Assembly (NCBI GenBank): GCA_934272745.1
Contig: CAKQSI010000003.1
Location: 1-64,000 of the forward strand
DNA from: an uncultured Clostridia bacterium
GTDB taxonomy: Bacteria; Bacillota; Clostridia; Christensenellales; Borkfalkiaceae
Direction: 5' to 3'
DNA: 64,000 bases
Both the position numbers and the translations under genes were made by a program. This document shows, one piece after another, positions 10,134-21,700 of the stretch; within the stretch, counting starts at the first letter, position 1, and each line of letters starts with the position of its first letter. Under the pieces are notes generated by a model that did not search any database, had not been told where the DNA came from, and saw nothing but the letters and a program-made list of their open reading frames with translations.

Positions 10134-12026
10134 TTAAATATTTTCTTTGGAATGGAGCAGCCATTCGATAACGAGCAGCGCCAGCGCGCCCGCCGCGATA
10201 TATACCAGAAGATCGGTGTTTTTCTGTTCGGTCGTGGGAGCGGTGTAAATTTTCGGCAGCGCGTCCACCTGCTTGGTGATATTGCTTTCGCTTGCGGGGA
10301 CGTGGACGAAAAAGCGGTCGATCAAAAGTTCGTTTTTCAGGTTTTTCTGGGTCACGGTATAGTCGCCCGGAACCGAAAGAGAAAGGCTTGCGCTGCTTTC
10401 GTCGTATTCGGTTCTTCCCGTGGGACCTTCGATCGTGAGGTCGGTTCCGCGCGCCGTGACGGTGGTTTCTTCTCCCACCTCAAAGGCGGCTTTAGAAAGC
10501 GTTGCCGGCAGATAACGGTCGAACAGGTTGAACAAAAACATAGGGAAGTCCGGCATCAGCGCGAGGTTGGACTTTCTTAAATCGACGGAAAGCACTACCA
10601 CGGGCGCGTCGCCCTCTTCGTTTACTAAAAGGACGGGGTTGCCTTCGTAGTACATCAGTTCGGTATAGCCGTCCGGGGAAAGAATCTCTTTATACTGCGC
10701 CACGGTGATGCGGCTTGCGTCCAGACCGCGGGTCAGCGCGTGCGCTTCGCCCGAGGCGAGGGTGGACTTGCTGTCTACCGCAATGGTTTTGCCTACGGTA
10801 AAGTCCGCTCCTTCGGGCGCTTTGTCGGGGTCGACCAGTAAAACCACGCCGTCTTTGGGCAGAACCTTGGGCATGTTGTGTTCAAACACGTACAGGTCGT
10901 AGCCCTCGGTCTTGGCGTCCGCGGCGGAAACCGAAGTGTATTCGATGCTCCACTGCGCCTTTTTGGTTTGCCGCAGGGTGCGGAAAACGCCCCCGAAAAA
11001 GTTGTTGGCAAGCGAGCTTGCGTATTGAATCTTCACCGTGGGGCGGGTGCCGCCGTATACGCTGAACGTGTTGTCTTTCCGGAAGGAATCTTCCTCGTTC
11101 ACGGTGACGTAAACGTAGTCGTAAGAAACAATTCCCGCGCCGCCGGGGAAGTCTTCCGAGGCGAACGAGAGGGCCTTTTCGGGTTCCGCTTCGCTGAAAT
11201 ATTCGGTCTTTTCCGCGCGGAGAACGCCGGTCGTTTCGTTGGCGTTGTAAATTTCCACCGTTACCGTCACCGGTTTGGTCTTGCCGTAGCAACCCACCGT
11301 AACGGGGAAGGAGTAGACGTTGGTTTCTTCCAAAACCGGGGTGCAGCCGAGGATGGCGACGTTCCAGTCGGCTTCCGCCGAAACGTCCATCACGGTGAAC
11401 GACCCTTTATCGACGTACGTCGTCGCGGTGTAGAATAAAACCTCGGTCTGAGAGTTTTGTTTTAAGATATCTTCGGCAAGGGCGGCTGCGCCGTCCACGT
11501 CCGCCGTCCCGTAAGTACAGGCAAGCGTTTCGGAAGTCAAAGCGTCAAGCGCCCGTTCCACCTCTTCCAGATTCTCGCTCTCGCGGGAAACTAAGACAGA
11601 GGCTTTTTCGCCGGCAAGAATGACCGAGATCGCGCCGTTTTCCTTTGCAAGCGTTGCGGAAGCGAGGACTTTGACCTCTTCCACCGCGCGTTCGAACCGC
11701 GTTTTGCCCTGATCTTCTAAAAGCATACCGGCGGAAGCGTCGATCACCGCGACTTTTTCGTCTTTCGGCGTTTCGGCAATAAAGGGGATAACCGGTTTTG
11801 CCAGCATAAACGCGAAAGAGATCAGAAGCAGCGCCTGACACAAAAAGAGAAGGATATTTCTCAGTTTGCTGACGGGGATCCGCTTTTTCTTATATTTCAG
11901 ACTCAATTTCCAGATGTAAGTACTGGAAACGAACTTCTGTTGATAATTGGGCTTGATGATATAGATAAGGATGAGAGCGGCGACGCCGATCAGACCCAGC
12001 AAGCCCAAGGGGAGGAGCAAACTCAT
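10134..12026 (-). CDS. BatA-like membrane protein with degenerate VWA domain
   Basis: A 630-residue protein with the BatA N-terminal arrangement: TM helices at about 5-23 and 57-76 separated by a basic cytosolic loop. A VWA-like domain follows, beginning VAVIDASAG at about 92-100. The usual DxSxS metal motif reads DASAG, so the third ligand is replaced by Gly and metal binding is doubtful. A final TM lies near 603-622. The gene starts inside the stop of the DUF58 gene (4 nt overlap at 12023-12026). It pairs with the next VWA gene as the membrane half of a MoxR-DUF58-Bat module; one degenerate and one intact VWA protein may form a heteromer. Confidence 0.85.
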   Translation of the reverse strand: MSLLLPLGLLGLIGVAALILIYIIKPNYQQKFVSSTYIWKLSLKYKKKRIPVSKLRNILLFLCQALLLISFAFMLAKPVIPFIAETPKDEKVAVIDASAGMLLEDQGKTRFERAVEEVKVLASATLAKENGAISVILAGEKASVLVSRESENLEEVERALDALTSETLACTYGTADVDGAAALAEDILKQNSQTEVLFYTATTYVDKGSFTVMDVSAEADWNVAILGCTPVLEETNVYSFPVTVGCYGKTKPVTVTVEIYNANETTGVLRAEKTEYFSEAEPEKALSFASEDFPGGAGIVSYDYVYVTVNEEDSFRKDNTFSVYGGTRPTVKIQYASSLANNFFGGVFRTLRQTKKAQWSIEYTSVSAADAKTEGYDLYVFEHNMPKVLPKDGVVLLVDPDKAPEGADFTVGKTIAVDSKSTLASGEAHALTRGLDASRITVAQYKEILSPDGYTELMYYEGNPVLLVNEEGDAPVVVLSVDLRKSNLALMPDFPMFLFNLFDRYLPATLSKAAFEVGEETTVTARGTDLTIEGPTGRTEYDESSASLSLSVPGDYTVTQKNLKNELLIDRFFVHVPASESNITKQVDALPKIYTAPTTEQKNTDLLVYIAAGALALLVIEWLLHSKENI

Positions 12027-12919
12027 TGTAAAATACCTACCTTCAGCAGTTCGCCGAACAGCATACGCTCGATCGGCTCTTTCGTGTTAACGGTGATGAA
12101 ACCCGCGTCCCGCGAGGTGCAGAACGTGCGGATTCTCGTCTGAAAATCGCGCAGCGCCTCGTCATAGGCGGAAAGCAGATTGCCGGTGATCTTCAGCCGC
12201 ATATTCTTATCGTCCATAGCGTCTTCCGCTTCGGAGTCGATCAGGTTGACGTGCCCGCTGTACGACGGGTCGATTTCGTCCGGCGTTAAAATCTGTAAAA
12301 GGAGCACCTGCCGGTTTTTGAACCGCAGATAGTCCACGGCTTTTTCCCACGGGTTATCCGTAAAGAAGTCCGAAATGATGACGGTAAGTCCGTCCCGCGT
12401 GCCGGTTTCGCTGCCGGTCACGGCGGAAGCGATGTCCGCTTCCCCCTCGAATTCCAGCGATTCGAGCGCGGCTACCGAGCGATAAAACGCCGTTTTGCCC
12501 ACCAGCGTGCCGAAGGGGTTTTCCGCCTTGTTTCCCTTGATTAAGCGAAAGGAAACTTTGTCCATGTTGTGGACAGAAAGAAACCCCAGCGCCGCTGCCG
12601 CCGCAATGGCGTAATTGCCCTTTTCCGGACTGACTTTTCCCATCGAAGCGGAGCAGTCGAGATAGATCTCGGTGTGCATCTGCCGTTCGTCGGTAAACAA
12701 CTTTAAGAAATATTTTTCAAAGCGGCTGTAAAGGTTCCAGTCGATACGACGGATATCGTCGCCCAGCATGTATTCGCGGTAGTCCGCAAATTCCACCGTC
12801 TGACCGTACGTTTTTACCAGATGTTTGCCGCCGAAAAAGCCCGCAAGTTCCTTTTTCAGTTGAAAGGCGCACGTTTCCAGTCTGCTGAAAAATGCGTCGT
12901 TTAACAGGGAACCCTTCAT
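12023..12919 (-). CDS. DUF58 family protein
   Basis: A 298-residue soluble protein. The DUF58 signature EFADYREYMLGDDIRRIDW is at about 43-61, followed by a VWA-type MIDAS DCSAS at 88-92. Proteins of this family are almost always encoded beside MoxR ATPases and are thought to act as VWA adaptors. Its ATG shares one base with the MoxR stop (TAATG), and its own TGA overlaps the ATG of the BatA-like gene. The length is normal for the family. Confidence 0.93.
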   Translation of the reverse strand: MKGSLLNDAFFSRLETCAFQLKKELAGFFGGKHLVKTYGQTVEFADYREYMLGDDIRRIDWNLYSRFEKYFLKLFTDERQMHTEIYLDCSASMGKVSPEKGNYAIAAAAALGFLSVHNMDKVSFRLIKGNKAENPFGTLVGKTAFYRSVAALESLEFEGEADIASAVTGSETGTRDGLTVIISDFFTDNPWEKAVDYLRFKNRQVLLLQILTPDEIDPSYSGHVNLIDSEAEDAMDDKNMRLKITGNLLSAYDEALRDFQTRIRTFCTSRDAGFITVNTKEPIERMLFGELLKVGILQ

Positions 12920-13980
12920 TATTTTTTACCTAAAAATCCGCGTTTTTTCTTGTCTTGCTCGTTCTTTTCTTCCTTGACTTCGGCAGGGGAAAGTCCGTAG
13001 CGTTTTTTGACTTCTTCCGTGATCATTTTCACGATGGTATCGGGCGAAACGCGGTCGGCGATCGCTTCGAAATTGAGTTTCATACGGTGACGCAGTACGG
13101 GAATCGCCAAAGAATCCACGTCCGTGTAGGAAACGTTATATCTGCCTTTCATAAGCGCCTTGACTTTCGCCGCCGAAACGAGCGCCTGACCGGCACGGGG
13201 AGAAGCGCCGAGGCGGACGTACTTCTTCGCCGTTTCGCTAGCACATTCGCCGTCCGGCTGCGTCGCCGCGCAAAGAGTCATCGCATAGCGCATGACGTCT
13301 TCCGCAACGGGGATCTGGTTCGCCGTGGCGCGCATTTCCAGAAGTTGCTCGCCGCTGCAGGCGGGTTCCGCAACTTCCGCCATGGTCTTCTGTGTCATGT
13401 CGACGATCTGCATCAGTTCGTCAAGACCGGGGTTGGGAACGATGAGTTTGAACATAAAACGGTCCATCTGCGCTTCGGGCAGGGGATAGGTTCCGTCCTG
13501 TTCTACGGGGTTCTGCGTCGCGAGGACGAAGAAGGGTTCCTTCATCTTTCTGGAAACGCCCATCACGGTGACGGTGTGTTCCTGCATGGCTTCGAGAAGG
13601 GCGGACTGCGTTTTGGGCGTCGCACGGTTGATTTCGTCGGCAAGGACGATGTTGCTGAACACCGGTCCCGGCTGGAACTGGAAGGACGAGTTGCCCTTTT
13701 CGTCTTTGACGATGATGTTGGTACCCGTGACGTCCGCAGGCATCAGGTCGGGCGTGAACTGGATACGAGAGAACGGCATGTCGAATACTCTGCCGAGCGA
13801 ACGCACCAGACGGGTTTTGCCGACGCCGGGGACGCCTTCGAGCAGCACGTTGCCGCCCGCGATCATCGCGACGACGACGCCTTCGACGACCTCTTCCTGA
13901 CCGATGACGTCGCGGCGGATCTGCTTAAAGATATTTTCGCAGTTTTGGCTGAAGCGTTGAATGTTTTCTTCCTGGATCAT
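12919..13980 (-). CDS. MoxR family AAA+ ATPase
   Basis: A 353-residue AAA+ ATPase of the MoxR/RavA clade. It has Walker A GVPGVGKT (49-56), Walker B with LADEINR (113-119), and the clade phrase QSALLEAMQEHTVTV. The usual C-terminal lid domain follows. MoxR proteins are chaperone-like ATPases that act with VWA proteins to mature or activate client proteins. The start is preceded by AAGGAAGG. Here the gene heads a tightly packed set (MoxR, DUF58, two VWA proteins, LRR lipoprotein). The C-terminal tail is very rich in Lys and Glu. Confidence 0.95.
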   Translation of the reverse strand: MIQEENIQRFSQNCENIFKQIRRDVIGQEEVVEGVVVAMIAGGNVLLEGVPGVGKTRLVRSLGRVFDMPFSRIQFTPDLMPADVTGTNIIVKDEKGNSSFQFQPGPVFSNIVLADEINRATPKTQSALLEAMQEHTVTVMGVSRKMKEPFFVLATQNPVEQDGTYPLPEAQMDRFMFKLIVPNPGLDELMQIVDMTQKTMAEVAEPACSGEQLLEMRATANQIPVAEDVMRYAMTLCAATQPDGECASETAKKYVRLGASPRAGQALVSAAKVKALMKGRYNVSYTDVDSLAIPVLRHRMKLNFEAIADRVSPDTIVKMITEEVKKRYGLSPAEVKEEKNEQDKKKRGFLGKK

Positions 13981-14177
13981 GAACTTTTCCTTCCTTCGAT
14001 TATTTTAACTTTGTATAGAACGTAAATTGTTTTTTCGGTATGGCTTTTCGTGCTGCGGGCGACCGCCGGTCGCCCCGGCGCTTGCAGATTGTTTTTTCGG
14101 TATGGCTTGCGGTGTGCGGGCGACCACTGGTCGCCCCTACGCTCGTAGCCGTTTTTTGGCACGGTTTTCCAAGTTGA
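13981..14177. repeat. Tandem 61 bp repeat with REP-like palindromes
   Basis: Two copies of a 61 bp unit. Each starts with TTGTTTTTTCGGTATGGCTT and contains a GGGCGACC-NNN-GGTCGCCC palindrome (14057-14075 and 14118-14136). The second palindrome is followed by CTACG, matching the dispersed palindrome family also found at 24053, 39461 and 39798. The block lies in the leader of moxR, about 40 nt before its ribosome binding site. Confidence 0.8.
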
Positions 14178-15311
14178 TTAAATGCTGCCGTAATATTTTT
14201 CGATGAACGCGCGGAGTTCCGGCGAAAGTTCTCCGCCGTTGTTTAAAATATCCATCGCCATTTCGTAATAGGTCTGGTACACGTCGCGGTAGTCCACGGT
14301 GCCGTCGATGATCTTGCCTTCGTCCGACCAGCCGCCGCCGGCGCCGTCGCCTCTGCCGTCGCCCTTGCCGTCGCCTTCCTGACCGCCGTCGCCTTTGCCG
14401 TTGCCGTCGCCGTTGTCGCCGTCGCCGTTACCTTCGCCGCCGTCGCCGTCGCCGCCGCCCATACCGTTGCCGTCGTTTTCGTTCTTGTCGGGCGCTTCGT
14501 CGTCCTTGTCGCCTTCTTTGTCGGGACCTTGGTCGTCGTCGCCGCCCGCGGGATCGCCGTCGCCTCCCACTTCTTCAAAAATGGCGGTGACGGTAAACTC
14601 GTCGGTGATGTTAAGGTCGGTACGCTCGGGATTTTTGCTTCCGTCGCTCCAGCGGGAGAACGCCCACCCGTCTTCCGGTACGGCAACCACCGTCGTGGCG
14701 GATTCCCCGTATAAAATCAACTGATCGGGTTCCCCCTCGATCTCGCCGCCGCCCTCGGTCAGGTAAGTGACCGTAAAGTAGCGGTTTTGGGGATCGTTGG
14801 GTTTTAAAATGCCGGGCGAGGGCAGCGTGCCTGCGTCCGAAAGCGCCGCAACCGTTGTCATGCCCGCGCCGGAAACGAACAGCACCGTAATAAGCACGAT
14901 GGCGCTCGATTTTAACGCGAACAGCGGGAAAGTCTTCTGCACGGTGATTTTATCGACCGATGCGATCTTTTTTTCGGCGTCCGCACGCTGTTTCTTTGCG
15001 ATGAACGAATCGTCGTCCTTTAAATCGAGCATGGTGACGGCGCGTTCTTCCAGTCCCATTTCGTCCATTTTCCGCGCGACGCGTTTGTCGGTCGGGCGGA
15101 AGCGGAGAAAATAGAACAAGGCGGAAGCGATCGCAAAACTCACCGCGCCCAAAAGGACGGTGATCCACACGTTCGACAGCCCGAGCAGCCAGAAGCAGAA
15201 CGCGGAAACGAGGTTGACGCCCGCGCCTGCGGCAAGCCCCAGACAAAGGGAAGTGACGACGCTTTCGCGCTTTAATTTCGCGCGATAGACCTGAAATAAA
15301 TTGTTGTCCAT
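14178..15311 (-). CDS. Membrane protein with InlB-like domain and Asp/Gly-rich arm
   Basis: The start at 15311 (MDNNLFQVYR) follows AAAGGAGG; an ATG eight codons earlier lacks one. The 377-residue protein has two N-terminal TM helices, a charged cytosolic stretch (KMDEMGLEERAVTMLDLKD), another TM, then a divergent InlB-type repeat domain (about 175-250, with WAFSRWSDGS). A long Asp/Gly/Lys/Glu low-complexity arm follows, and the last 40 residues are conserved-looking and helical (VDYRDVYQTYYEMAM). The layout recalls DUF4175-like proteins beside MoxR genes, but the assignment is tentative. The acidic arm may bind calcium or act as a flexible spacer. Confidence 0.8.
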   Translation of the reverse strand: MDNNLFQVYRAKLKRESVVTSLCLGLAAGAGVNLVSAFCFWLLGLSNVWITVLLGAVSFAIASALFYFLRFRPTDKRVARKMDEMGLEERAVTMLDLKDDDSFIAKKQRADAEKKIASVDKITVQKTFPLFALKSSAIVLITVLFVSGAGMTTVAALSDAGTLPSPGILKPNDPQNRYFTVTYLTEGGGEIEGEPDQLILYGESATTVVAVPEDGWAFSRWSDGSKNPERTDLNITDEFTVTAIFEEVGGDGDPAGGDDDQGPDKEGDKDDEAPDKNENDGNGMGGGDGDGGEGNGDGDNGDGNGKGDGGQEGDGKGDGRGDGAGGGWSDEGKIIDGTVDYRDVYQTYYEMAMDILNNGGELSPELRAFIEKYYGSI

Positions 15312-15717
15312 AGCAGTTCCTCCTTTCGCCGGCAAAGGGTTTTGCCCGCGAGGGTTTTTTCGCGGAAAGGTTTCCGCGGGGAATGGTACGTTTCGGCGTA
15401 CCGTTCACAATCGGATCTCGGTTGCGAACGCTGCGTCCAAGCGTTTTTTCAAAAATTTTCGGGAATCGTTTTCTTTCGAGGGGAACCCTTTTAAGTCCCG
15501 ATACCTGTGGAAAATTTCGCCTGAAACCGTGAAAACGGAAAGTTTTTTAAAAACGACGGAAGCATCCGCGGGAATTTTCCCCCGCGAATGCCGGTCGTGA
15601 CCCGCCCGGAAAATGGGCGGCGTTTTGGTAGTATTTACTTTGTTTCCCCGCCCGAAAGAGGGGAAATTTATATTTCCCCCGGGCGGGGCTGCCGCCCGGG
15701 GCATTGGTGCTGAAAAC
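15312..15717. other. Intergenic region between giant LRR gene and MoxR locus
   Basis: About 400 nt without a supported gene. It holds the terminator of the giant gene (15677-15701) and a GGTACG/CGTACC hairpin near 15384-15403. No clear sigma-A promoter was found, so whether the downstream genes depend on read-through from the giant gene is open. Confidence 0.5.
15677..15701 (-). terminator. GC hairpin after the giant LRR gene
   Basis: A perfect 10 bp stem (15677-15686 with 15692-15701) lies 17 nt after the stop codon, followed on the minus strand by an AT-rich GGAAATATAAATTTCC palindrome instead of a clean T tract. It may terminate partially or stabilise the 3' end. Confidence 0.5.
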
Positions 15718-18700
15718 TTATTCCGCAGCGGCAAAGGATTCCTGCGTGGCGCCGTAAGAAACGGTCATACCGTCGTACATCCAGTATTCGTACCAGCCGG
15801 AAGGTCTTTCGTCCTCCGAGGCAAAGGTGACGTATACGGTCTGCGCGGTCGTCCATTCGCCGAACGCTTCACTCTTCAAGGAGGTTACGCTTGCGGGAAT
15901 AAAGATCTTGGAAACGCCGGTGCAGCCTTTGAACGCTTCCGCTTCGATGGTGGTCACGGTGTCGGACAACGTTACTTTTTCAAGCGTGGTCACGCCGGAG
16001 AAGGTGCCCTGACCGATTGTGGTGACGGTGAAATCGGTGGGAACGGTATATTCGGTCAGTCCGCTCTTTTGCGGGACGAAGAAGGTCGCCCAGCCGCCGT
16101 CGATTGCTTTGTAGGTCACTTTACCTTCGGTACGGAAGTTCGTGCCGCCGTCGGCAATCGTCAGACTTTCCAGATTGCTGCAACCGTTGAACATGGAGGT
16201 GGTAAGTTTACTCACGCGGGAGGGTAATTCAACCGATTTCAGCGTCGTAATATTGCTGAATCCGGAAGAATACAGGGTGAGCGCTTTCGTGTTTGTCACT
16301 TCCTTGCCGTCCGCGTCCTTTTCGTAGGTAATCGTCTCCAGTTTTTTCATAACCGCGGTACTTACTTTTCTGTTGCCAAGTTCGGTAAGGTTGTGCGGAA
16401 TGACGAGCGAGGTTTTCGCAACGGGGAAGGTCATGACCGTCCAGGACGAAGAATACAGCACGCCGTCAAACGAAACGTAAGCGGTGTTGCCTTCCGCAAC
16501 GTTGATCTCTTTCAGAGAAGAACAGTTGTAGAACGGAGAATATCTCGCGTTGTTTGCCTGATCGATGGTTGTCAGTGTGGAAGGCAAATTAACGGTCTGC
16601 AGGTTGCTGCAGTTAGCGAATGCATAGTAGCCGAGGAGGGTAGTATGCTCGGGCAACGTAATACTTGTCAGAGAAGTCATATTTGCAAAGACCCCTCTGC
16701 CTTGCATCGTGTCGAGTTCCAGATCGGAAGTACGATCCGCACCCGTAATGGTTTTGATCTTCGTCGAAGAGAATACGTTTTCGGGAAGGGTCGTGACTTC
16801 TGCCGGGATGACGTAGGTTTCCATCGCGGCGGGGATCAGGAGCAGGTTCCATTCGTTGTCGTACAGCGCGCCGCCGTAAGCTACGAACGCGGTATTGCCT
16901 TCTTCCACTTCGACGGAAGCGAGATCTTTGCAGGTCTTAAGTAGATCGATCAGCGAAGTCGAAGTCATATCTTTCGAGATGACGAACGAGGTCAGCGTCG
17001 GTGGCAGGAAGACGACTTTGCTCTTGTCCGCCGTGTATACAATGCCGTCTTCTTCCACGAACGAAGCGTTGCCTTCTTCCACGGTCATCGAGGTGATGCC
17101 GTGATCGATGGCAAAGTTGTCGGGAAGGGTGGTCATATCCTTCGGAATGGTGAACGTAGACTTTCCTGCGGGGAAGAAGATGACTTCGTAATTTTTGGTA
17201 AAGATGACGCCGTCTTTCGCGAGAAGCGCGGGGTTGCCCGCTTCCAGTTCGAGTTTCAGGTTCGAGCAGCCGTTGAACGCGTTAAGACCGATCTTGACGA
17301 TATTCGCGGGAATGGTCATGCGTTCGATCATGCTGCAGTTCATAAACGTATAGTCGACAATTTCGGAAAGCCCGGTGCCGAGTTGAACGATTTCCAGCGA
17401 CAGACAGCCGTAGAAGGCTTCGGAACCGACGCTCATAACCGTGTTCGGAATGATAATCGAAGTCAGTTCGGTATAGGCGAACGCGCGGTTTTCGACGGTC
17501 GTGACCGAAGCGGGAATGGTAAATTCTTCGAGGGAAGTGCCTTCAAACGCGGACAAGCCGATTCTGACGCACTTGCTGCCTTCCGCAAACGTGACGCGCT
17601 TAAGCGACGTGCAGGAGGAGAACAGGCTGGGCGAGCCGGAACTTGCTTCTTCGTCACGACCGGTAATTTCGGTGAGAGAAGCGGGAAGTTCGATAATTTC
17701 CAGCGAGGTACAGCCAACGAAAGTGGTTCTCGGCAGAACCTCGATGACCGAGTTCGCCGCAAAACGAACGTTCTTCAAAGACGAGCAGCCGCTGAAGGTG
17801 TTTTCACCGATGGTTTTTAAGGTGGAGGGCAGGTAGATCGTTTCCAAAGACCAGCAGCCTTCGAATACGCTGCCGCCCATCTTGGTCAGCCCTTCGGAAA
17901 GAGTAACCGCTTCAAGAGAGCTTGCACCCTTAAAGACGTTGTCGCCCAGTTCGCGTACGCTCTTCGGCAGGGTGAATTCGGTAAGACTGGAATCGCGGAA
18001 CGCCTCGTTGCCGATTCTGTCCAGTCTGACGCCGTCGGCAAAGGAAACCGTGGAGAAGTTGGTTTCGGCAAACGCTTCGTCGCCGATGGAAGCGGTGCGG
18101 GCGGGCAGGTCGAGCGTGGTAAGCGCCGTGCCGGCAAACGACGACTCGCCGAATACCAGCGGGTTATTGCCTGCCGTAAAGTGAGCGGTTTTAAGTCCGT
18201 TGCACGCGTTGAACGCGTACTCTCCGATGAGCGTGACCGAAGCGGGAACGGTGACTTCCTGCAGGGCGTAAGTTTTCATAAACGCCGATTCGCGGATAAT
18301 TTCCGTACCTTCGGGGATTTCGTACGCGGTATCGGTGCGCGTGGAGAGGTAGTAAATCAGTTCCTTTTTGTCGGCAGAGAAGAGAACGCCGTCAATAGAG
18401 GAAAGATAGGGGTTGCCTTCCGCAACGTTGAGGTTCCGGAGCGCCGTGCAGTCGGTGACGATCGAGGGATCGAAAGATTCCATCGCCCTGGAAAGGGTAA
18501 GCGCGGTAAGACCGCTCAGTTCAAACGCGTTCTTGCCGATGACGTTAACGCCGTCGGGAAGGGTCAGTTCGGTAATTCCCTTCGCCTTATAGAACGCCTG
18601 CGCGCCGATCTCGGTCAGTTTGCTGTCTTTTGCAAAGGCGACTTCGGTGATGGCGGAACATTCGGAAAGCGCGCCGTCGCCGATCTTGGCGGTTGCGGCG

Positions 18701-21700
18701 GGAACGTTCAGCGTTCCTGCTTTTTCCTTGGGAACGAGAAGCAGTTCTTCGTATCCCGTGCTGTAAACGGCACTGTCGAAGGAAACGTAATCGCTTGCGC
18801 CCTCGCCCTGAATGGTCACCGCTTCCAGATTGTAACTAAAGACGCCCAGTCCGTTTGCAAGAGGAGCGATCACGTTGCCGTCTTCGTCGGTAAAGTACGC
18901 CAGTCTTGCGGGCAGGACGAAGTTGGTTATCGTGTGGGTGCTGGCAAACGCGTACGCGCCGATGGTCAAAGGCGCAGTATCTTTATCGCCGCCCATTACA
19001 AAGGTGACGACGAGGTTTTCGCTCGTGCCACGGAAGGCTTCGTCGCCGATTGCCATTTTGTCGTCGGTATTCTTGACCGAAGCGGGAATGGTGATTGCGG
19101 TCAATCCGCCCGCGTCGTAGAACGCCTTTTTGCCGATGGTGGTCAGTTTGGCGGTTTCAAAGTTTTTCGTAGCCTCGTTGCCTTCGACTTTGCCGAACGT
19201 AACGCTTGTGATAGACGAGTTGCCTTCAAACGCGCTCTCGCAAAGTTCGGTCAGTCTTCCGGGGAAGTTGACGGCGGTGACGCTGGTATCGTTCAGAACC
19301 TGTCCGAACGCGTCGTAATAATTGACGGTGTCGTACCAGGAATCGATAACGACTTCCGTACCCTTGACGCCGAAGGCGAGGGGCGCGATGCCTTCTTCAA
19401 ACACAATGGAAGAAAGGGAGGAATTGCAGAATGCTTTTGCACCGATGACTTCCACCGAAGCGGGAACGGTGAAAGCGGAGAGCGAGGAGCAGTTCGTAAA
19501 CGCGAACGCACCGATGGTCTTTAAGGTGCAGCCTGTAGCGTAAGTAATGTTGGCAACGTAGGTGTCGCTGAAGGCGTAGTCCCCGATTTCGGTAAGGGAG
19601 GCCGGGATTTCCACGGAGAAGTCCTTGTAATTTCCGGCGCTTGCAAACGCGTGGTCTTTCAGGACTTCGGTCCCGCCCAAAGACAGGGAAGTGATCTTGG
19701 ATTCGGAGAACGCGTACGCGCCCACCGTTGCCGTACGGAGGGGCAGAACCAGTTCCTGGATCTGCGTGCCGTAGAAGGCGTAGTCGCCGATGGTCAGTTT
19801 GTTGGAGCCGTCGTCCAGCTTCGCCGTATCGGCGGCCGCAAAGTTGAGCGTGGAAAGTCCGCCGCTCCAGCCGCTCCAGTAGAAAGCGTATTCGCCGATG
19901 GAAACGACCGAAGAAGGAATGGTGATTTCCGTCAAGTTTTCCTGTCCTTTAAACGCGTTCGCGCCGATCGCGGTGACGCCGTCGGGAATGACGAAACTTT
20001 CGTCCGTCTTTCCGGCGGGGTAGAACAGCAGGATATCGGGATCGTTTTCCGTATTTGCTTTCTTGGTGTACAGAACGCCGTCAAGCGTTACGAACGAGGG
20101 GTTGCCCTCCGCAACGATGATGTTTTTCACCGTAAGACCTTTGATAAAGTCGGGCATTGCGGTGACGTTTTTCGGCAGAGTCAGCGTGTCGATGGAACGT
20201 CCGTCGAATACGTTGTCTTTGATGGTCAGCGCATTGGTGCCTTCCAGAATTTCGACCGTGAGGTCGCCGGAGCCGGCAAACGCTCTGTTTTCAATGGTGG
20301 TGACCGAAGCGGGAACGGCCAGCGAGGTGATGGCGACGTTTTCAAACGCGCCTTCGCCGATGGTCTTCACGCGGCTGTTTTCCGCAAAGGTCAGAGAAGT
20401 GACGCCCGATTCCGCAAAGGCGTATTTGCCGATGGAAACCGTGTTCAGCGCGCCTTCCCCAAAGGTCAGGGATTCGAGTTCGTTTGCTCCGTAGAACGCG
20501 TATTCGCCGATATCCGCGATTCTGCCGGGGAGGGTGAGCGAGCCGGACAGACGTTCGCATCCCGCAAACGCGCCTGCGGCAATCTTGGTAACGCCGTCGG
20601 GAATGACGAAGTTTTCTGGCAAGAGCGCGGAGGGGAAGTAGCAAAGCGTCGTGCCGCCGTCCGAAAGGATAGCGCCGTTTGCGGAAGCGTATTCCTTATT
20701 GTTTTTCGCGACTTCGATATCGATCAGCGCCGAGCAGCCGAGGAAGGCGTCGCTTACGTCGGTGGTCGAAACCGCGCCTGCGGAAACGGTGTATTTCCCA
20801 AGCGAAACGGAAGAAAGTCTGGCGGGGAGTTGAATGGAAACAAGTTCAATGCAGTTCGCGAACGCGCGGTCGCCGATGGTCAGGGAATTGACCTTTTCGC
20901 CGGCGGCGGGCAGAGAGAACACGACGGTAGTCAGGTTTTTGCTGCCGAAGAACGCTTCGGTTTCGATTCTTGCGACCGACGCGGGAATGACAACCTTGGT
21001 CAGGCTGCTGTTTCTGAACGATCCGTAGGGGATGGCGTCCACGCCGTCGGGAACGGTATACGCGCCGGTCTTTGCGGCGGGCATGAATGCCGGACGGGGC
21101 GCGTGGGTCGAACCCGATTCGCCGTTGTCGAACAGAACGCCTTCTTCCGCGGTATATCTTGCGTAAGCGGAACTTTCCACCTTATATATATTGATAGCGG
21201 AAAGGTTGGTGCAGCCGGAGAACGCGCTGGTCGTCGCGATGCGGAGCAGCGAGGAAGGCAGGTTGATTTCGGTCAGGTTTTCGGCGTTTTCAAACGCGCT
21301 TGCCATGACTTCCACGACCTTCTGTCCGTTGTAAGTCGCGGGAACGGTCAGTTTGGAAACTACCGAGATACGGTCGCCCTTGGTGACCGCATAGCCGTCC
21401 GCCACGGGGACGTAACGCAGTACCGCGTCAACGAAATAAGCGTACAGAACGACGTCGTTGTTTGCTTCCGACCAGGGAGCGACCGACTTGCCGTCGGCGT
21501 CCGCGTACAGGATACCGCCGCCGTAGGGAGCGGTAAACCAGCCGCCGAATACCTGCGTGGGATCGGAAGATGCGGGAACGGTCAGTTCGTAATCTTTACC
21601 GAAATAGATATTATCGGAGGTTTCGGTAGCGCCGTTCACGTTATAAGTCAAAGTGTAGGCGTTGGAAGCGTAGTAAGCGTAAAGGGTCAGATCGCCCGCG